From contig JAIEOG010000125.1 in NCBI GenBank assembly GCA_019750655.1, forward strand, positions 1-7,986: a stretch of DNA of 7,986 bases, given 5' to 3'. This document shows positions 5,619-7,986 of this stretch, piece by piece. The DNA comes from a bacterium (GTDB taxonomy: Bacteria > Bdellovibrionota > FAC87 > UBA2466). The translations under genes and the position numbers were made by a program. Below the pieces are notes generated by a model. It had not been told where the DNA came from, did no database searches, and was given only the letters and a program-made list of their open reading frames with translations. Every line of letters begins with the position of its first letter. Within the stretch, counting starts at the first letter, position 1.

Positions 5619-6818
5619 ATGGCAGGGCGTCGGCAGGTTTTCACGGCTGGAATCTTAAGTCTCTGCCTAGCCGCGAGCGCAGAAGCGGCTGAGTCCGGTT
5701 TGCTAGACAAGCGCCCCGATGTCGCGGGGGGGCTGAGACGGAGTTTTGAGAGCCAGCCCGAGCGGGCTCAGTCCGTGCCGTCGCTAGCGCCGCATCTACG
5801 CGCGCCGAGGGGGCTTCCCGTGCCGTTGCCTCCTGTGCAGCTCGCGGTTTTGCAGCGGCTGGCGAGCCTGTACACCCACCAAGAAATCGCAAGAGACTTA
5901 GGCCTGGAACTGAAACAGGTCCATGACACTATCGGAAATCTCGAACACAAGATGGGCGAGATAGTCGGAGACTCATCCCTGCGCCGAACGGAATTAAGCT
6001 TTTTCCCCGATTGGAAAAAACCGACCCGCATACTCATCCTGTGGGAGCGCGGCCTCAGGAAATGGGTTTTCCTCGGAGAAGGTGTTTTGCCGATGACGCC
6101 CTTGGAGTTGTCGGTACTCAGCTTATGGATTGATGGCCATTCGTTGAAGGATATCGCCGAGCTTCTCTCCACTCCGTACGCGCAAGTCCTTGGCATCTGG
6201 CTAAGTCTCTCGTCGGAGCGACGCCACGACTTTGGAGAGTTATTTAGCTGGCGTCGGTATCAGTTCAAGCGGGAGGTAGAAGTCACCGCGACCGCGACGG
6301 ACGTTCCTTATCTGATTTACCGTGCGTTCGGAGTCGATCGCGAGGCGATCGCCTCTAGCCGAGGCGTTTCGGTTGGGCATGTCGGCACCATGCGGGATCG
6401 CCTACTCGTGCGGCTCAAAAATGCCGTTGGGGTGAGAGAAGACGAGTTGGATTGGAGGCACCTGCATTTCAGTATGGCCGGGCTCTCCAAGGGAGAGTTT
6501 CGTATTGTCGCAAAGGATTTCAAGGGCGGCCTCACTCTTTTTACCGTCCGTTACGAGCCGGCAAAGCCCCGGCTAATGCGGTGCAAGAATGTGGTGATCA
6601 AACTCGGTGTAATTCAGGAACTGTTAGAGAGTTTTCCCGGGCAGTTGGGCAACGTGATGCGGCTTGTGGTGGTACAGGGCTTGTCGGTTAAGGATGTGGC
6701 GGCGAAGCTCAAGATCCGAGTCGATACCGTACGCAAATACACGTCCGCGGGCACCGCCCGTCTGGGTGTGGCTCTAGGTGAGCCGGAGCTCAATCTTTAC
6801 AACCTAAAATTCAAATAG
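5619..6818 (+). CDS. Protein with apparent signal peptide and four LuxR/GerE-like helix-turn-helix units (399 aa)
   Basis: From ATG 5619 (an adjacent GTG at 5616 is also possible; GAGG at 5612-5615 is close, 3 nt) the N terminus MAGRRQVFTAGILSLCLAAS followed by AEA looks like a cleaved leader with a twin-Arg, Tat-like start. After a Pro/Arg-rich linker (30-68) come four units with LuxR/GerE HTH character: residues 69-113 (LASLYTHQEIARDLGLELKQ), 158-204 (IDGHSLKDIAELLSTPYAQV), 226-272 (AIASSRGVSVGHVGTMRDRL) and 340-386 (GLSVKDVAAKLKIRVDTVRK). Each is followed by a short E-L...L-x-F segment (TELSFFP, GELFSWRRYQF, DELDWRHLHF, PELNLYNLKF). LuxR-family HTHs normally bind DNA in the cytoplasm as one C-terminal copy, so four copies behind a leader are odd. 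If translation instead began at TTG 5700 the product would be cytoplasmic, but no good ribosome binding site precedes it. No receiver, autoinducer or PAS domain is seen. Confidence 0.75.
   Translation: MAGRRQVFTAGILSLCLAASAEAAESGLLDKRPDVAGGLRRSFESQPERAQSVPSLAPHLRAPRGLPVPLPPVQLAVLQRLASLYTHQEIARDLGLELKQVHDTIGNLEHKMGEIVGDSSLRRTELSFFPDWKKPTRILILWERGLRKWVFLGEGVLPMTPLELSVLSLWIDGHSLKDIAELLSTPYAQVLGIWLSLSSERRHDFGELFSWRRYQFKREVEVTATATDVPYLIYRAFGVDREAIASSRGVSVGHVGTMRDRLLVRLKNAVGVREDELDWRHLHFSMAGLSKGEFRIVAKDFKGGLTLFTVRYEPAKPRLMRCKNVVIKLGVIQELLESFPGQLGNVMRLVVVQGLSVKDVAAKLKIRVDTVRKYTSAGTARLGVALGEPELNLYNLKFK
5823..6815 (+). repeat. Four degenerate protein-level repeats (HTH plus E-L...L-x-F tail)
   Basis: Units lie at about nt 5823-5957, 6090-6230, 6294-6434 and 6636-6776, each followed within about 30 nt to a few codons by the E-L...L-x-F segment. 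Units 1, 2 and 3 are then followed by linkers of different lengths, some with beta-strand character (RILILWERGLRKWVFLGEG; LTLFTVRYEP). The repeats are visible only in protein; no DNA-level repetition is seen, so the duplications are old. Confidence 0.55.
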
Positions 6819-6819
6819 C

Positions 6820-7230
6820 CTAATTCGGAGCGACGGGTTTTGCAGCCGCCCGCAGGCTTTCCAAGATTTCCGGCAAGAAAAGGTAGCGGTGCGGGGTGCC
6901 CTCATTAATCACGATGGCGATTTCCGGCGCGATTACTTTGATGAGGGTGTGGGCTTGCAGCACTAGGTAATTAAAGGCGCGGTCTCCCGCCCAGGTCTTT
7001 AGCCGATCCAGGCGATCGAAGACGGGGATGGCTCGGGATTCCTCGTGCTTTAGATACAGCGGAAAGAACCTGTCCGTCGGCTGGAGCTGCATCCATTCAC
7101 CCGGCTTTTTATCCGCCGCAAGGGCAGGGATATAGACGGCCGTGTTAAGGAAAGTATCGTAGAAAAAGTTCGCTTGGGCTGGGTTGGCTTTCGCCACTTC
7201 CAGTGCTGAATCAAGTTCCGTTTCCGCCAT
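6820..7230 (-). CDS. SseB N-terminal-domain-like protein (136 aa)
   Basis: The frame runs from ATG (7230-7228) to TAG (6822-6820). The layout fits the SseB N-terminal domain family: an N-terminal helix (LDSALEVAKANPAQANFFYD), the strand VYIPAL, a charged segment, RAIPVFDRLDRLKTW (residues 66-80, matching the usual 'ipvFtd...l..w'), a Leu-rich strand and helix (FNYLVLQAHTLIKVI), then IAIVINEGTPHRYLFLPEIL (101-122, matching the 'lvlNPg...l.peei' ending). There is no signal peptide, so it is cytoplasmic. Members of this family are widespread and poorly characterised, and most are unrelated to type III secretion despite the name. The stop is 1 bp from that of the HTH-repeat gene, and the start is only 28 bp from the divergent WYL-like gene. 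The ribosome binding site is weak (AGG about 9 nt upstream). Confidence 0.7.
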   Translation of the reverse strand: MAETELDSALEVAKANPAQANFFYDTFLNTAVYIPALAADKKPGEWMQLQPTDRFFPLYLKHEESRAIPVFDRLDRLKTWAGDRAFNYLVLQAHTLIKVIAPEIAIVINEGTPHRYLFLPEILESLRAAAKPVAPN

Positions 7231-7258
7231 TCGGGGAACCTAGTATAGAAGAGGGGGT
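7231..7258. promoter_or_regulatory. 28-bp divergent start region with TATACT box
   Basis: Only 28 bp separate the two divergent starts. On the minus strand TATACT (7247-7242) matches a -10 element but would leave a leader of only a few nucleotides before ATG 7230, and no -35 is at proper spacing. GAGG (7251-7254) serves the plus gene, 4 nt before its ATG. Promoters for one or both genes may lie inside the opposite coding sequence. Confidence 0.3.
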
Positions 7259-7573
7259 ATGTTCAAGATCCGAAGCCGCAAACCCGTTCCAGGGACGGTC
7301 TCCAATGAGGGGATTTGTGCCGCTATTCGGGGGAAGTTCCAGGTGGAGTGTGTGTATGTGGCTGGAGAACCCCGCTTAATCGAACCGCATTGCCACGGGC
7401 ATAGCCACCAAGGCCACGAAGTCCTAAGTGCTTTTCAAGTGGGAGAAGGGTGGAAGATGTTCGATGTTTCCAAGATTGTCTCTTTTGAAATCCGGACAGA
7501 CGTCTTTAGTATCCGCCCGGATTTCAATCCAGCCCACCCTGGGATGACCCAGATCCACTGCTGCGCAGAGTGA
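7259..7573 (+). CDS. Stand-alone WYL-like domain protein (104 aa)
   Basis: ATG 7259 is preceded by a GAGGGGG purine run. The sequence follows the stand-alone WYL-like pattern: an N-terminal strand region (AAIRGKFQVECVYV), GEPRLIEPH (residues 36-44), a turn, HEVLSAFQVGEGWKMFDVSK (53-72), IVSFEI, and VFSIRPDFNP (82-91). WYL domains usually bind ligands or nucleic acid and sit at the C terminus of HTH regulators; single-domain copies of about 100 aa also occur and their role is largely unknown. The loop after IEPH is unusual: C45-H-G-H-S-H-Q-G-H52 places one Cys and four His together, and with H44 could bind a metal. A Cys pair (C101, C102) sits near the C terminus. There is no leader, so it is cytoplasmic. 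Its TGA abuts the stop of the convergent pentapeptide gene. Confidence 0.65.
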   Translation: MFKIRSRKPVPGTVSNEGICAAIRGKFQVECVYVAGEPRLIEPHCHGHSHQGHEVLSAFQVGEGWKMFDVSKIVSFEIRTDVFSIRPDFNPAHPGMTQIHCCAE

Positions 7574-7986
7574 TTATTTTCCTTGGGCTTTTTTCACGGC
7601 TTCAAAGAACGCTTCATTCCCGTCGATAGTCTGGCCAGAAAGATCCACGTTCTGTAGCTTGAAGTCCGCGAGTTGAAGGTTGCGTAAGACGGTTTTGTGT
7701 AAGCGGCATTCGGAGATGAGCACGCGCTGAAACTGGCAGTTCTCCAGCCGGGCACCATCGAGGCCGCGTTTTTTCCAGCCCCAGCTTTCACCGCCCGAAA
7801 TCAAGACATCGCTCCACTCGCACCCGACAATCTGGCTCTCGCGCACACGCACTCCGCGTAATAGAATTCCAGAGAGGCGAGAGTTTTCAATCTCCGCGTT
7901 TTTTAATTCGATGCCTTGGAGCTGCGCTTCCACAAGATGGCTGTTCTTAAGGCTTAGTCCCGTAGCAGTGGTGCCGTTGACCGTAG
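7574..7986 (-). CDS. Pentapeptide-repeat-like protein, C-terminal part (5' truncated)
   Basis: The frame is open from the right edge on the minus strand to TAA (7576-7574), about 137 visible residues; a GTG at 7933 is in frame but the coding sequence clearly continues upstream (TVNGTTATGLSLKNSHL). The sequence has quasi-five-residue periodicity with a central Leu, Ile or Phe and small or polar flanks: AQLQG-IELKN-AEIEN-SRLSG-ILLRG, then after an interruption (ISGGESWGWKKRG) ARLEN-CQFQR-VLISE-CRLHK and LQLAD-FKLQN-VDLSG. This is the right-handed beta-helix pattern of pentapeptide repeat proteins. It ends with a short capping helix (NEAFFEAVKKAQGK). Specific function cannot be told from this part; roles in the family range from topoisomerase protection to scaffolding. 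The repeats are degenerate, so the call is moderate. Confidence 0.65.
   Translation of the reverse strand, partial: TVNGTTATGLSLKNSHLVEAQLQGIELKNAEIENSRLSGILLRGVRVRESQIVGCEWSDVLISGGESWGWKKRGLDGARLENCQFQRVLISECRLHKTVLRNLQLADFKLQNVDLSGQTIDGNEAFFEAVKKAQGK

Noticed and set aside
6342..6355. 14-bp perfect palindrome GAGGCGATCGCCTC with a CGATCG core, like the core of the 28-bp palindrome
   Set aside because: It lies in the middle of the HTH-repeat gene, is short, and could arise by chance from codons for Arg-Glu-Ala-Ile-Ala; two CGATCG cores are not enough to claim a motif.
6820..7230. SseB-like protein as evidence for a type III secretion system
   Set aside because: The SseB N-terminal domain is widespread in bacteria without such systems and no secretion genes are nearby.
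7381..7416. CHGHSHQGH in the WYL-like protein as a heme c site
   Set aside because: It does not fit CXXCH, and the protein has no leader for export to the cytochrome c maturation site.

Overview
The window looks like a compact, moderately GC-rich (by eye) chromosome segment of a Gram-negative bacterium. Most of its products carry Sec-type or possibly Tat-type signal peptides, and one resembles the C-terminal part of a periplasmic multiheme cytochrome c. Weak taxonomic hints (small Cys-rich exported proteins, stand-alone WYL-like and SseB-like proteins, tight packing) would fit Bdellovibrionota, Myxococcota or a related lineage, but nothing here fixes the taxon. There is no RNA gene, insertion sequence, integrase or CRISPR array.

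Region 1 (2-4388, plus strand) is the downstream part of an operon of at least five genes. A truncated multiheme-cytochrome-like protein with a fused FGE/lectin-like tail is followed by four proteins with signal peptides: a 98-aa six-Cys protein, a 160-aa two-module protein, a 494-aa modular protein with a Pro-rich linker, and a 296-aa coiled-coil protein. Gaps are 31 and 14 bp, then two 4-bp ATGA overlaps, so co-translation is likely. The 98-aa and 160-aa proteins share a Cys-patterned module, and the 160-aa and 494-aa proteins share an N-terminal GxWYS module, so the middle gene combines parts of both neighbours. This suggests a set of envelope or surface proteins built from a common kit of modules.

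Region 2 (4375-5508, minus strand) is an unrecognised exported protein of 377 aa whose 3' end overlaps the operon's last gene by 14 bp. A perfect 28-bp palindrome lies inside its last codons, where it could act as the operon's transcription terminator.

Region 3 (5509-6818) is a 110-bp divergent intergenic region followed by the most unusual gene: a protein with an apparent signal peptide (Tat-like RR) and four LuxR/GerE-like helix-turn-helix units, each followed by a short E-L...L-x-F segment. A DNA-binding fold predicted to be exported is a contradiction worth resolving.

Region 4 (6820-7986) holds three ordinary-looking small genes packed end to end: an SseB N-terminal-domain-like protein (minus), a stand-alone WYL-like protein (plus) with an unusual His/Cys cluster, and a pentapeptide-repeat-like protein (minus) that runs off the right edge. 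Stop codons abut with 0-1 bp between them.
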